Assembly (NCBI RefSeq): GCF_910592395.1
Contig: NC_088318.1
Coordinates: 7,814,349 to 7,878,348, forward strand
Reading direction: 5' to 3'
DNA length: 64,000 nucleotides
From: Lineus longissimus
Lineage: Eukaryota > Nemertea > Pilidiophora > Heteronemertea > Lineidae
Part shown: positions 24,507 to 34,697 of the stretch, in pieces
How positions within the stretch are numbered: the stretch's first letter is position 1
Layout: every line of letters starts with the position of its first letter
Position numbers and translations under genes: made by a program
The notes under the pieces: model-generated
Databases searched by the model: none
Told to the model about the DNA's origin: nothing
Seen by the model: the letters and a program-made list of their open reading frames with translations, nothing else

Positions 24507-24878
24507 TCATTTAGGGGGTGTCACAATACGTTTTTGGCCCAGAAAACCTGGCGTATTGCTCTTTTCCACGGGCGTATATACGCCCATACGCCCGTTATCT
24601 AAAGCCCCGAGTCTAATTCTATCCTTTAGTAAAATAGTTGAATCTGGTTTAATTAATACATCTTTTATAAAACTTTTAGCTCTTTCAGTTTGTGACTCCC
24701 TCTCATTGTCTATCCGCCATACCTTTGCCTTTTCCTCATACAGTTTGTCTTCTAGTTCAGCTTTTTCCTTTTTCAACTCTTCTATTTTTCCAACATCTCC
24801 TTCTACAGAGTTTGTAAAGTCTCTTGCCAGGATTTCAAGCTGTTCGTTTAGTTCCGTTATCTGTATATCTTTTTCCAT
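24507..24878 (-). CDS. Coiled-coil protein of the virus-like array
   Basis: 123 codons. Residues 1-75 are highly charged with heptad-like Leu/Ile spacing (ITELNEQLEILARDF, IEELKKEKAELEDKLYEEKA), so a coiled coil is likely; the C-terminal 45 residues are Gly/Pro-rich. It begins about 30 bp after the end of the next gene upstream on the same strand (24912). No enzyme motif is visible. Function unknown; a structural or assembly role is inferred only from the neighbours. Confidence 0.5.
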   Translation of the reverse strand: MEKDIQITELNEQLEILARDFTNSVEGDVGKIEELKKEKAELEDKLYEEKAKVWRIDNERESQTERAKSFIKDVLIKPDSTILLKDRIRLGALDNGRMGVYTPVEKSNTPGFLGQKRIVTPPK

Positions 24879-24911
24879 TTTTACTGTAGCAAGATTATCA
24901 CCAGCATTTTT

Positions 24912-25404
24912 TTATCCTCTAAGTTCCCTCAAAGCATATTCTGTGAAGTCTAATTCTTTAAATTCATCATCAGTTGCGTCAATCAACCTATCTATTGGTT
25001 TGGGTGATTTAATAACTTCATCGATTAATATTTGTGTTTCACCTGATACTAAAGGTTGTCTTACAGAAGCTGGTCCTTCCATAGGCACTGTTGTTGGTGT
25101 ACTAGCTTCTGGTTTATTACTTCCAGCAAGATCTTTAATTTTATTAAAAATTGTTGTACCAATCTTATCTTTTAATGTACTTTCAGCATACAATTCACCA
25201 TTCTTTTTAGTTAAAGGAAATGCGATATCATTATTGTCAGAAAACTTAATAGCATTCTCTATTTGGTTTTTGTCAACTTTTCAACTTCAACATTGTCTGG
25301 ATAGTATACTAGAACATCACCTTTAACACGTAAATGTGGTACTAGATTATTCAAGTCTTCACTGACATATTTCCATTTTGATTTATTCAATGCTTTAAAG
25401 GCCA
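24912..25404 (-). pseudogene. Unknown gene of the virus-like array, one-base frameshift
   Basis: An ATG at about 25404 opens MAFKALNKSKW... and runs about 48 codons to a TAG near 25261. One base out of phase the frame continues with protein-like sequence through KNGELYAESTLKDKIGT to the stop at 24912. The second part is acidic and Pro/Thr-rich with a VIKSPKPIDRLIDATDDEF segment. The ATG overlaps a 23-bp sequence that recurs inverted at 26756-26778. Confidence 0.5.
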
Positions 25405-25633
25405 TATATCAAGGTTTGAAAACATGCTTGATACTCATGAAATATGTTGAGGGTTAAAAAAACAAGATCCCAGACATTAAAAAAATTCTAATAATAAAGT
25501 CATTATTTAGTTATTTCAATTTTCAATTTTAAACTATTTGAATTTCCCACCACACACAACTTTAGATTAGTTCCACATGTGGCCGCTAGGGATTTTTTGA
25601 TGACGTAGATCAGGTCAGTCAGAACAAAGCAAG

Positions 25634-26005
25634 ATGGCTTCCGCATACAGTTCAGAGAGTGAGAGCAGTGAATTTGAGGATGTTTTGGTCGATACAGAAG
25701 GATATATAAACGTTGAGCAGTACATGTTCGAGCCATTAATATCACTAGATCATAATGAGAGTGATCATTCGGACGAAAGTGATTAGAATTTGTGGTTAAT
25801 CAATTTGCATGGCAGACCTGCCGATATAGCAAAGAAGACATTGATAGACGGTTGCAGATGCATAACATGTATGATTTTTGAACAGACTAATGTTGCACAA
25901 TATTGTTTCGCCTCGTCAGTGTTGTATCGCCAGTTATGTCATGACGCTGAACTACTATTGAAAAGTGACGGTATTATGCACAATCATCTTGACGTGACGA
26001 TATAA
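25634..26005 (+). pseudogene. P2X7-like cysteine-rich domain fragment
   Basis: A single plus-strand frame from ATG 25634 to 26005 is interrupted only by TAG at 25784-25786. The first part is an acidic Ser/Glu head ending YINVEQYMFEP, like the xxPYxFEP motif that opens the P2X7-type intracellular domain in many invertebrate proteins. The second part has C-x-C-x2-C...C (GCRCITCMIFEQ...YCF) at the spacing of that domain's zinc cluster; the expected CC pair reads CF. Family match is from memory and motif spacing, hence moderate. Confidence 0.4.
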
Positions 26006-26180
26006 TGCCGTGCAACGTTAGATAGGCCTAGATGTCAGATGACAATAATCTGTCATTGACAGTGGCTGTCACTGACACTGACCTGTGTCGCTGTCACCTT
26101 GCTATGGCTGGAACACAAGAAGACACTATGCGGTATCACAGGCCCCAATAGGGCCTACACATTATGTATAACAACCGACC

Positions 26181-26473
26181 TCAGCAGCCTCGGGTTTTAA
26201 ATGCAATTGACATGGTTGGAACAGCTGTTTTTAACAAGTGGCATTTAATATTCAGTTGGATGCAGATATCCGGCTTCATGTGATAATCCGTATCGACAAA
26301 GTGATCACTGCAAAGTTTGGCCGAACGCCCAGGCTTCCAACACTCCAAACGTTTGCCCGAATCCACAGCTTCCTCCTCTCTCGTTCAACTGGCTTTGGAA
26401 AATGGGTCCCATCCGTCATTCGATTGTTCTTTGTGCTATCCTTGACACAATTTGGAGCCACACAATACACCAT
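26181..26473 (-). pseudogene. THAP zinc-finger exon, frameshifted
   Basis: Minus strand from ATG 26473: YCVAPNC, FPKPVERERRKLWIRAN, then one base out of phase WKPGRSAKLCSDHFVDTDY and a closing AVPT. These are the C-x-x-x-x-C, FP, W and C-x2-H plus AVPT landmarks of the THAP DNA-binding domain. The domain is complete apart from the shift near 26390. No transposase follows, so it could be an exon of a THAP host gene or of a P-element-like remnant. Confidence 0.75.
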
Positions 26474-26677
26474 AGTGAATGAAACACATTACTTCCAGGT
26501 GTGCATAATTAATTAAGGCCCTCCTGCTTTTATGATTGCATGACATGTACAGATAACCTGATCTACATCACAACTTTTGCTGAACCCGCCGCCTGGCTCT
26601 AACAAGCCAGTTGCTAGCCTGATTAGGTAATCAAGTTGTCAAACACATAATTGGCTATATCTTCAAAATGGATGGAG

Positions 26678-27082
26678 CTAATTGCATTTGGTTTTCTGTA
26701 TTGTATAAAGTGTTAGGTACACTTTTGAAATCGTCTTACAGCAGAAAATGGCAAAAAACCTTGATATATGGCCTTTAACAAGTTTATCATCAATATCTTC
26801 GTAAATTGATTCTTTTATCTCAAGTTCTGCATCAGTAACTTTTGCTCTTTCTGGTGTAAAAATTGAATTATCAGTAATTAAATTACTATAAACACCTGGA
26901 TTAGTATCATAACTTTCGTAAATAGTATCACAATGATTATTGCAAATACCAGTATCAAAACTTTCCTCAATATTATCACGATTTCTATCTGAAATATTGG
27001 TATCAAAACTTTCGTCAATAGTTTCAGTTGTTCTAAAATCATACATTCCCTCCATTTCAAACCCTTCACCTCCCTCACACAT
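26678..27082 (-). CDS. Acidic repeat protein of the virus-like array
   Basis: 134 codons from ATG 27082. It contains three related short repeats, TIDESFDTNISDRN, NIEESFDTGICNN and TIYESYDTNPG. The protein is strongly acidic until about residue 110. The last about 25 residues (after KGHISRF) read through the 23-bp inverted repeat into unrelated sequence, so the natural C-terminus is probably lost. It begins 48 bp below the preceding gene. Function unknown. Confidence 0.5.
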   Translation of the reverse strand: MCEGGEGFEMEGMYDFRTTETIDESFDTNISDRNRDNIEESFDTGICNNHCDTIYESYDTNPGVYSNLITDNSIFTPERAKVTDAELEIKESIYEDIDDKLVKGHISRFFAIFCCKTISKVYLTLYTIQKTKCN

Positions 27083-27129
27083 ATTTATTATTTATGAAAT
27101 TATCTAATCATAAATCACATAAATTGTTA

Positions 27130-27729
27130 TCACATAATCATAAAAACAATAAATGCCCCACAGACTGCATACAGTATGAACTTAATTGTATTATGTGTTT
27201 CATTGTCATTTTTAATAGTGAAAGGAGAAACAATATCCTTGATAGGAACATCAGTACTAGTTCTGGTATCATTCTGTCTGTTAGCTCCTACAGTGGTAGT
27301 AACAGGAGGATCATTCACTTTCTCAACATTAGTCTCAACCTTTATTTTCTTAACACTATCTCCTTCTATTAGTGGTGTTGCTACTGTCTTCTTTTTATTG
27401 ATATCGTTAATACCAGGTTTAGCATTACTTGGAGCTATCAAGATGTTATTATTGTAGTTATCTACCTTACCTACATTTAGAACCATGTTTGACCCTATGA
27501 TGTACAGGCCAGGTCCTATTACAAAATCTAGTCTTGTATGTGTTTTGTTAACAGCATTCTGATACCTTAGAATTGATGTCCGAATATCAGGGTGTTTATT
27601 TATTGAATCCCTCAGCAGCTTTTTAGACTGCATCGGAGCATCTGTCCTGGGTATTCCAACTATTGGTGTTCTAGTTTCTCCCTGTGATCCCAAAAGACAG
27701 TAAACATATGTCCTGATAGAATCATTCAA
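27130..27729 (-). CDS. Type-I-like single-span membrane protein of the virus-like array
   Basis: 199 codons; its ATG overlaps the end of the upstream gene by 8 bases. The N-terminal two thirds have mixed composition with TRLDFVIGPGLYIIGSNMV in the middle. A Thr/Asp-rich stretch follows, then one hydrophobic segment at the extreme C-terminus (FILYAVCGAFIVFMIM). A tail-anchored or membrane-bound structural protein is the simplest reading. The frame is intact. Confidence 0.55.
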   Translation of the reverse strand: MNDSIRTYVYCLLGSQGETRTPIVGIPRTDAPMQSKKLLRDSINKHPDIRTSILRYQNAVNKTHTRLDFVIGPGLYIIGSNMVLNVGKVDNYNNNILIAPSNAKPGINDINKKKTVATPLIEGDSVKKIKVETNVEKVNDPPVTTTVGANRQNDTRTSTDVPIKDIVSPFTIKNDNETHNTIKFILYAVCGAFIVFMIM

Positions 27730-28171
27730 TCTCTATCCCTGGATTTGAAAAACCTGATGACTTAAAAGTAATAAACTGTTGGTATGTTCGACATGGTTTC
27801 TGTTCTATCACATCAAATACATTTTTATGTCTCCTGACATGATCTTTGATGAAGATATTAGGATACTTAAAATTAGTCATACCTACATCCCAAACAGATT
27901 TAAACATTGGTGGCATTCTGTTCTCATATACTTGCATCAGAAATAAATAAATTTTCGAATTATTGATGTAATAACCTGGATCTGTTATCGTCGGGTCGTA
28001 ATCCGGTACACTCCAGGAAGTCCACCCCTCATTACTTTCAAACACTGAGAAATCATATTCATCATTTAGCTTAAACTCACTCAATAACTGTCCTAGTTTA
28101 TTACGATTTATGTTATTGTTAACTTCATTGAAAAGTGTTTCACCTGGTAAAGAAGTTTGCAAGTTTTTCAT
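27722..28171 (-). CDS. Unknown protein of the virus-like array
   Basis: 149 codons, starting MKNLQTSLPGETLF and rich in aromatic residues (SNEGWTSWSVPDYDP, WDVGMTNFKYP). It starts 4 bp after the stop of the preceding minus-strand gene and overlaps the next by 8 bases, viral-style packing. No catalytic motif is visible. A minor structural protein is possible but only inferred. Confidence 0.5.
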   Translation of the reverse strand: MKNLQTSLPGETLFNEVNNNINRNKLGQLLSEFKLNDEYDFSVFESNEGWTSWSVPDYDPTITDPGYYINNSKIYLFLMQVYENRMPPMFKSVWDVGMTNFKYPNIFIKDHVRRHKNVFDVIEQKPCRTYQQFITFKSSGFSNPGIEIE

Positions 28172-28175
28172 GATT

Positions 28176-28529
28176 TTACAAATTTGATAATAAGCGTGAA
28201 ACTGTAAAATGATTAATCATTGGATCACCCTGGTTTAAATGGTCATAAATTGAAATCCCATTAAATTCTTTTAGAGTGAAAAAACTATTAGGGGTAACAT
28301 AAACATCAATGTTAAAAAAGTCATATGTAAACATATCCTTATGTTGTATTGTTAATGGGTAATACCTAACCACTTTTTTGTGTGGGCTAACCACTTTTGG
28401 GAGTTGAATAAAATCCTGTCCATGAGACCAACTGTTAATCCTACGCCAAGACTCTGGTGAAACGTCATGTGATAAAATAACTACCATTTCTATTTTATAT
28501 TTAGCCTTAATTTTGTTATTAAATACCAA
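28176..28529 (-). CDS. Unknown protein of the virus-like array
   Basis: 117 codons, basic at the start (NNKIKAKYKIEMVVI), with WRRINSWSHG and a central YYPLTIQHKDMFTYDFF. The stop lies 4 bp before the next ATG. Upstream of it the array is interrupted by a small MITE and a BEL integrase scrap. Not recognised. Confidence 0.45.
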   Translation of the reverse strand: MVFNNKIKAKYKIEMVVILSHDVSPESWRRINSWSHGQDFIQLPKVVSPHKKVVRYYPLTIQHKDMFTYDFFNIDVYVTPNSFFTLKEFNGISIYDHLNQGDPMINHFTVSRLLSNL

Positions 28530-28570
28530 TGTACAGACTTACAGACTTTACAGGTTGTAATAAGTTTAGA

Positions 28571-28703
28571 GTAATAGGATAATGCATGCTAGGTTATTTC
28601 GGTTTTGTATTGGAAATAAGGCAACTTTAATTGGGAAAAACACTTGTTTTGGCCTTTTTTTCTACAATAGTAGTAGATATCGTAGATTGCATTATCCTAT
28701 TAC
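28571..28703. mobile_element. 133-bp MITE with 16-bp perfect inverted ends
   Basis: GTAATAGGATAATGCA at 28571-28586 is exactly complementary to 28688-28703. It sits just above the last gene of the array and touches the BEL integrase fragment. Confidence 0.7.
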
Positions 28704-28705
28704 TT

Positions 28706-28960
28706 ACGTTTCACTTCATCAGACAATTTGATGCACGACTCAGAGAGGACTGCTCGCATGGCACGCTTTACAGATTTAACTAATCGTTCCCATAGCCCGC
28801 CGAAGTGAGGACATTCTGATATGGCGGATTAAATTTCCATTTAATGTTGTGCTGAAGGCATTCATCCGAAATCGTGTCTTGGTTCCACTTTTGCAAACAT
28901 TAGCGCAATTCCCTTTCTGCGCCAACGAAATTTGTGCCATTGTCGCTACAGAGTTAACAT
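28706..28960 (-). pseudogene. BEL/Pao integrase fragment
   Basis: The minus strand reads DNGTNFVGAERELR, then after one stop IKWKFNPPYQN, then one base out of phase HFGGLWERLVKSVKRAMRAVL. These are the second Asp and the Glu motif of a BEL/Pao integrase core in correct order. Only about 80 codons survive. Sequence differs from the integrase of the complete BEL element at 31-40 kb, so it is an independent, older insertion, placed where the polymerase frame breaks off. Confidence 0.8.
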
Positions 28961-29739
28961 AAACTCCAACTGCTGATGCGTTCTGTTAAAAAGTTTTTTA
29001 CTAGTACTCTCTACTGATACTACATGTATGTTTATTGACTCAAAATCTGCATAGATAACAAAAGGAACTTTATTCTTTATTGAATGTTTTTCAAACTTAA
29101 GTTGAGACAATTTGAACATACTGATGTCAGTTATGTAGATGAAATGACCCTTGAAATAAAGAATATCAATGATGTCATTATCATCATAATTCTTACCATT
29201 ACCAGACAGGTAGAGAGGTTCTAATTTTGCCTCACGTATGTTTTTAGCAGCTTCATTCTGTAACTTGAACACATTAATCTTACGATTGTTATCACTCTTG
29301 ATTTTAGGGATATCCTTTTGAATACATACAGGAAAGTTCGTTATTCGTACTCCATACTGAGAGCTTGGATCGAGCGAAGCTCTCATGACCAAGTCAGGAT
29401 CGACCTTAATATCATTTGCATAAATCTTTTCCAGCATTTCAGTAGTAAGTTCCACATGTTCTTGACGTTTTATTTTATTTTCCTCGACATATCTAGCAGT
29501 CAGTAGACTCCAGAGCAAGCACTTCTGATCATTTCCATGTTCCTGTTACATTACATTTATTACAGCTTTAGTGCTAAAAGGTAATCTAATGTAATGACCA
29601 CCTTTGCACCTCTTGTAAGAACATATTGTCATGTCACAGGACTCAATTATGTTAAGAGACAAGCCACTTCCTTGAAAGTATCCCTCCTCAATCTGTGCTT
29701 CTATGTAGTTAACCTCTTCAGTACCAGGGCTAAATATCC
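28961..29739 (-). pseudogene. Protein-primed type DNA polymerase B, N-terminal part
   Basis: One minus-strand frame from the foldback element edge down to about 28961 has a single TAA at 29546-29548. Landmarks in order: YIRLPFSTKAVINV, NDQKCLLWSLLTARYV, a PLYLS strand, GHFIYITDISMFKLSQL and PFVIYADFES, the Exo I motif with its Asp and Glu. That order is characteristic of the polymerases of Polintons and adintoviruses. Only the N-terminal domain and the first exonuclease motif remain; Exo II/III and the palm are absent. The frame is cut upstream by a foldback element (29749-30882), with a possible short continuation at 30892-31037 before the BEL element. It heads the minus-strand array, as replication genes often do. 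Confidence 0.75.
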
Positions 29740-29748
29740 CCAGAATAC

Positions 29749-30882
29749 GGGTGTATACAAAACCAAGACCTAAGACATAAGACCTAAGACCTAAGATCCC
29801 CCGAAGTACAAAACTAAGACCCAGGTACAAAACTAAGATCCCGAGGTACAAAACTAAGACCCGGGGAGGCCAATTCCAAACTAAAATTTTGAAGAAAAAT
29901 ATCAGAGTCTTAGTTTTGTACATCAGGGGATCTTAGTTTTGTACGTACAAAACTAAGATCCCCCGAGGTACAAAACTAAGACCCAATGCCAAACTAAAAT
30001 TTTGAAGAAAAATATCAGAGTCTTAGTTTTGTACATCAGGGGATCTTAGTTTTGTACCGGTTTCGCCACTTTTTGTGGAGCTGGATGGAGGCCGTATATG
30101 CTAGAGTATATGCTAGAGTGATGACCGGTCGTGCCTGCATAGTGCATATGGAGGTATTATTCAGATGGAGCAACTGCATGCATCTCAAAGGTGATATTAC
30201 TACATCAAAATGAATTCGAAAGAGGGGCAGAATTTGGAAACTAAGATCCCCTGATGTACAAAACTAAGACTCTGATATTTTTCTTCAAAATTTCAGTTTG
30301 GAATTGGGTCTTAGTTTTGTACCTCGGGGGATCTTAGTTTTGTACGTACAAAACTAAGATCCCCTGATGTACAAAACTAAGACTCTGATATTTTTCTTCA
30401 AAATTTCAGTTTGGAATTGGGTCTTAGTTTTGTACCTCGGGGGATCTTAGTTTTGTACGTACAAAACTAAGATCCCCTGATGTACAAAACTAAGACTCTG
30501 ATATTTTTCTTCAAAATTTCAGTTTGGAATTGGGTCTTAGTTTTGTACCTCGGGGGATCTTAGTTTTGTACGTACAAAACTAAGATCCCCTGATGTACAA
30601 AACTAAGACTCTGATATTTTTCTTCAAAATTTTAGTTTGGCATTGGGTCTTAGTTTTGTACCTCGGGGGATCTTAGTTTTGTACGTACAAAACTAAGATC
30701 CCCTGATGTACAAAACTAAGACTCTGATATTTTTCTTCAAAATTTTAGTTTGGAATTGGCCTCCCCGGGTCTTAGTTTTGTACCTCGGGGGATCTTAGTT
30801 TTGTACCTGGGTCTTAGTTTTGTACTCCGGGGGATCTTAGGTCTTAGGTCTTATGTCTTAGGTCTTGGTTTTGTATACACCC
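29749..30882. mobile_element. Foldback element of 113-bp palindromic units, 9-bp target duplication
   Basis: Ends GGGTGTATACAAAACC and its complement define 1134 bp, flanked on both sides by CCAGAATAC (29740-29748 and 30883-30891). The right part is a tandem array with exact 113-bp spacing of GTACGTACAAAACTAAGATC (30345, 30458, 30571, 30684); the left part carries the same unit in the other orientation. Nearly the whole element can fold. A 9-bp duplication fits the Mutator-like group. ORFs here (for example VLYLGLSFVLRG) are repeat artefacts. Confidence 0.85.
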
Positions 30883-31037
30883 CCAGAATACCAGGGTATT
30901 TTTGGCATTTTTCAAGATTTGATAAAGTTTGTTTGTAAAATCCGTAGCAACCAAGTTTTTGGAGATAGACCCAATAAAGTTTACATTTTCGGAAAGGGGA
31001 AAGATAGGGCTATCGATTGGTATTGGTTGCTAGCTCG

Positions 31038-32387
31038 TGTTCTGGCGAAGCCAGTTTGTTTTGATCATGTTGATCAGAACTGTCAGATTTGCCATGTCCT
31101 TATGTTTATGTTTACATTGGGCAGAACCACTACCAGGATGATGTCTGTCATGTGATAACTGCTGGCTATTGTTGATTGGCTGCCCTTGCAGTGTTTATTT
31201 TGGGAACAGTATAAAGGCCTAGGAGTTCAGGGAACTAATTGCATTCCAAGCTGAGACTTTGGCTGAGTAGGAGCCAACACCGATTTCTTGAGAAGACAGA
31301 AGATTGCCAATGGTGGACACCTGGCTGGTATGGTAATTCAGCCATGGTGAGGTGAAGGGTCTGTGAGCGTGGATAGCCGGTACAGGAGAAGGGCCAAGGA
31401 AGCTTCTGCTGTTTTAGAACTATGCATGTGGGCTTAGTTCAGTACATGGTGGTACTATATTTGTTGGCTTGACCCCGAGCCCAAGGTGTGTCTGGCGACA
31501 CCCTTTTCTGGAGAAGGAAGCCATCTTGTCCAGAGTTTATACATTGGAAAAAGCAGACCAGACTTGTATTTTATCTGCTACAAAAAGATGTTCTTTGCTC
31601 TATTGTTGATGCACGGATTTGATATACCGGTGAGGTGATGGTGTGGAACATCGATGTTTAGTTGAAGACGAAGTCAACCCATAGATTGTAGGCGTCAGTT
31701 AGTGATGGTGGTTTATGGTGCCAGTGTTCAAGAAGTTTGATGTTCTTCCTACCCTGTGAGATGTCCTTGTGAGAGGTCATTGATGTTGTGACGGTTCCGG
31801 AAGACGAGACGGCGGTGCCCGTATTTCCCACCCGTACTACAGTAACTCATTGATGATCAGTCCAGTCTAATTTGATCTCACCATTAGCGAAAATCGGTGT
31901 CTTGGAATGCCATTAGTCTGGACTTGATTACCTTTGGAGTATCTCATCAAATCAGTTAGTGCTCAACGTTAGAGTGTGTCTTTGCTTCACGCTCGGTCGT
32001 GAAGTGTTTTGTGTGAAGCACCGGTTGTGTTACCGTTTGTCGGGCACTTTGTATCGTGGACCAGAAGCACCTGTTGTGTTACCGTTTGTCGGCACTTTGT
32101 ATCGTGGAACACTTTGTATCGTGGAATTATATCCAACTTAACTTAAACTGCCCCTTAGTGGATTGCAACTCCGTTGAGGTGAACAAGCTACAGCTCCGGG
32201 CCAAGTGGAGAGAATCGGAGAAGAGAGGCGTCCGAAGACGAGAGCGAGAGGGATCGGCCCAGCTGTGGATTGTGGATAGACGAATGACAAGGATTGACAA
32301 CGTGATTGACTTGGTTAGTATGGTCAATCCTCGTACCTTTAATACAGTCCTCTAATTTTGATATTGCTTTGCAGCCACGCATTAACA
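31038..32387 (+). repeat. 5' LTR of BEL/Pao element
   Basis: Starts TG and ends CA. A TATAAAG box lies at 31210-31216. A 50-bp internal duplication (TGTTACCGTTTGTCGG...CACTTTGTATCGTGGA) lies at about 32030-32125. The primer binding site should begin right after the end: TGG is found at 32390-32392; I could not assign the tRNA. Confidence 0.93.
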
Positions 32388-32532
32388 TTTGGTCTCTCCG
32401 ACCGGATCCTATCTGATTTGGAGAAAACGTTACTAGTCCTAAGGGTGCAGTTTAAGTTGAGGAGTTTTATAGACTGATTTTATTATATTCGTCAAAAATT
32501 GTCATTTTGTTGCTGTTTCTGCGACCGGCTCG

Positions 32533-34695
32533 ATGGCCACTCGTCCACGGCGTGAGGGAAGGCGAATACCTGCTCGCTTTGGTGAATATGAATGTGATGA
32601 AGGTGCCAGCTACTTGGGTGCTCCAGCCAGTCAAATGATGATGAGTGATGCTGACACGCAGTTGAAGTTAGAGCGAGCGACCCGCAGCCTGGAGAAGCAG
32701 TTTAGTCGGAATGTTACCAAAGCTGAAGGTGTGATAACTTCCTGGGGAAGCCGAACTTTGCTGAGATCCGTCGAGAAGCGCCTACATCAGACCTTTGATG
32801 AATTGAAGTCCGTTGTTGCGGATTTGTATTGCATGATGGGAGACGCCGAGTATTACACCAAGCTCCAGGATTAGCTTGATGAGATGACAGCCCATGCAGA
32901 GGATGTGTTTGATAACATCACCCAGCATTTGTATACCCGCCAAGGCGAACCTGAGACCTGTTTTGAAGGTAGCATTCATTCCGATCGATTGAGCGATGTC
33001 AAAGTTTGGAATTGGTTGATGGAGACTGCCACCAAGTCCAGGGGTACCGGTCTAGAGAAAGAAGAGAAACCTACCGAGAATCAGCCTAAATCGACTGCCC
33101 AGTTACTTTTAGTTGCCCAGCGGAATCCAGGTGGTAGTCATCGCCTGAGTCAGACAGATGCGGCTTCACAGCCCATAGGTGAGAAACCAGATGCTGATGA
33201 CGACAACCGAGATGAGGAGACTAGAGAATCTGGGGAAGAAGATACGCAACAGCAGACTGAGGTGAAAGAGGTTGTGGTTGAGAAGAATATGGTAGGAGAT
33301 GGAAAAGTGGTTGTAAAGGCTGAACCTGAACCTGAGCAGCATCGTGAACCACCTGGTGAACCATTGGTATCAATGAAGTGCAAGATTGCCAGCAACATAC
33401 AAGATGGGGTTACATCAGAAAAGAAGATTGAAGACGGTGCGAAGCCAGAATTGTTCAGCAGTCGCCCAGGTCCTTTCCAATTTAGTCGACACCCAAGATT
33501 TCCAGTTGGAGCGATGCTGATAAAGAGAGAAGAGCCTACTCAGCCTAGTCGATCAATCATCAGGAATGCACCAGTTAGGACTAGAAGGAGTCCCAGACGA
33601 GAGCCTAGTCCAGAGCAGGAGGAAACCAACCCAGCAGCACTCCGTCAGTTCTTCCAGGGGATAGCCAAGCCGAAGTTGCGACATTTCTCAGATAAAAAGG
33701 ACAACCTCTTTGACTGGCGAGAACAATTTGATATTTTTGTTGACTATGCCAAGATTCCAGTGAAGCACAAGATGGTAATGCTGAAGTCTGCCCTTGGTGG
33801 CAAACCGCTCAAGTTGATTGAGAATTTGGGATACACTGAAAGACAATATGAAATGGCATTGGATAAATTGGACATGCGATATGGTGGCGATAGGCGATTG
33901 TTACAGAAGCAGATTGACAAACTGAATGACACACCCAGAGTTAAGATGGACGATATACGCAGTATTGAAGAATTCGCGGACACACTGTATGACACCGTTG
34001 GGAAGATGGCTGAAAGTGGTCGCCGAGATGAACTGATTGGTGATTCAGCGATGTTAACCATGGTGATGAGGTATGTTCCTGAATCTCTACTGATGAAATA
34101 CTATGACACAGACCCCGATGAAGATGGTTTGGCTACCTTTGCTGACTGGCTGATGAGCTATGTGAATAGACGTCTGGAGTTATTTCAGCTTAGAGCACCA
34201 GCAAAGAAACCCAGTGACACTTTTAAGAGGCCGGATGGCGAGATCCAGAAGAAAAGGACCTTCTATAGAGACAAGAATATGTCGTGGAATTCCAACACCA
34301 CCCAGATGACAGCATCCTCCAAAGTCAAATGTCTGAAGTGTGGAGACAAGCATGGGATCGAGCAGTGCAAAGAGTGGAAATTGATGACTGTTCACCAGCG
34401 ATGGCTGTTTATCAAGGATAAGGGAGCTTGCTACCGGTGTTTGAACAACACCGCCCATAGAGCCAGAGATTGTGACAAATCAAAAGTCTGTGGGAAGGAT
34501 GGTTGTGAGAGGCAACATCACTCAGACTTGCATTCTATGCCCAAACCAGGCAAGAAGGATGACAGGAGAGATGAGCCAGTTCCACAGAAGAAATATGACC
34601 CCTCCTTTCAGAAGAAAGGAGAACCTGAGAAGAAAACCACTCAAACCAGCAGTCGTGTCCTGGCAGACAATATTGCTATTGATGAATTGCACTGA
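32533..34695 (+). pseudogene. BEL/Pao gag with one nonsense codon
   Basis: ATG 32533 begins MATRPRREGRRIPARF. The frame is continuous to 34695 except TAG at 32872-32874 within a coiled-coil stretch. The middle is an acidic linker (DDDNRDEETRESGEED). The retrotransposon gag fold follows (LRHFSDKKDNLFDWREQFDIF...LIENLGYTERQYEMALDKL), then a C-terminal zinc knuckle region (CLKCGDKHGIEQC, CYRCLNNTAHRARDC). This protein would coat the RNA genome. Length and order are normal for the family. Confidence 0.9.
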
Positions 34696-34697
34696 GG

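Larger units (their letters stand above)
25395..26778. repeat. 23-bp perfect inverted repeat bounding a 1.38-kb segment
   Basis: TTAAAGGCCATATATCAAGGTTT at 25395-25417 (20-base core AAAGGCCATATATCAAGGTT) is exactly complementary to 26756-26778. Each arm lies inside a coding region of the minus-strand array. The bounded segment contains unrelated P2X7-like and THAP sequences. No target duplication is visible. Confidence 0.9.

Noticed and set aside
24367-25326. 319-codon plus-strand ORF
   Set aside because: It is Ser/Leu-rich antisense of the minus-strand genes at 24507-25193, which have gene-like composition and spacing.
30750-30938. Hydrophobic ORF LVLYLGLSFVLRG
   Set aside because: It is translated 113-bp foldback repeat, mirrored at 29749-29923 on the other strand.
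31959-32355. LTR ORFs (also at 39616-40012)
   Set aside because: They lie wholly in the BEL LTRs and have no motif; open by chance.
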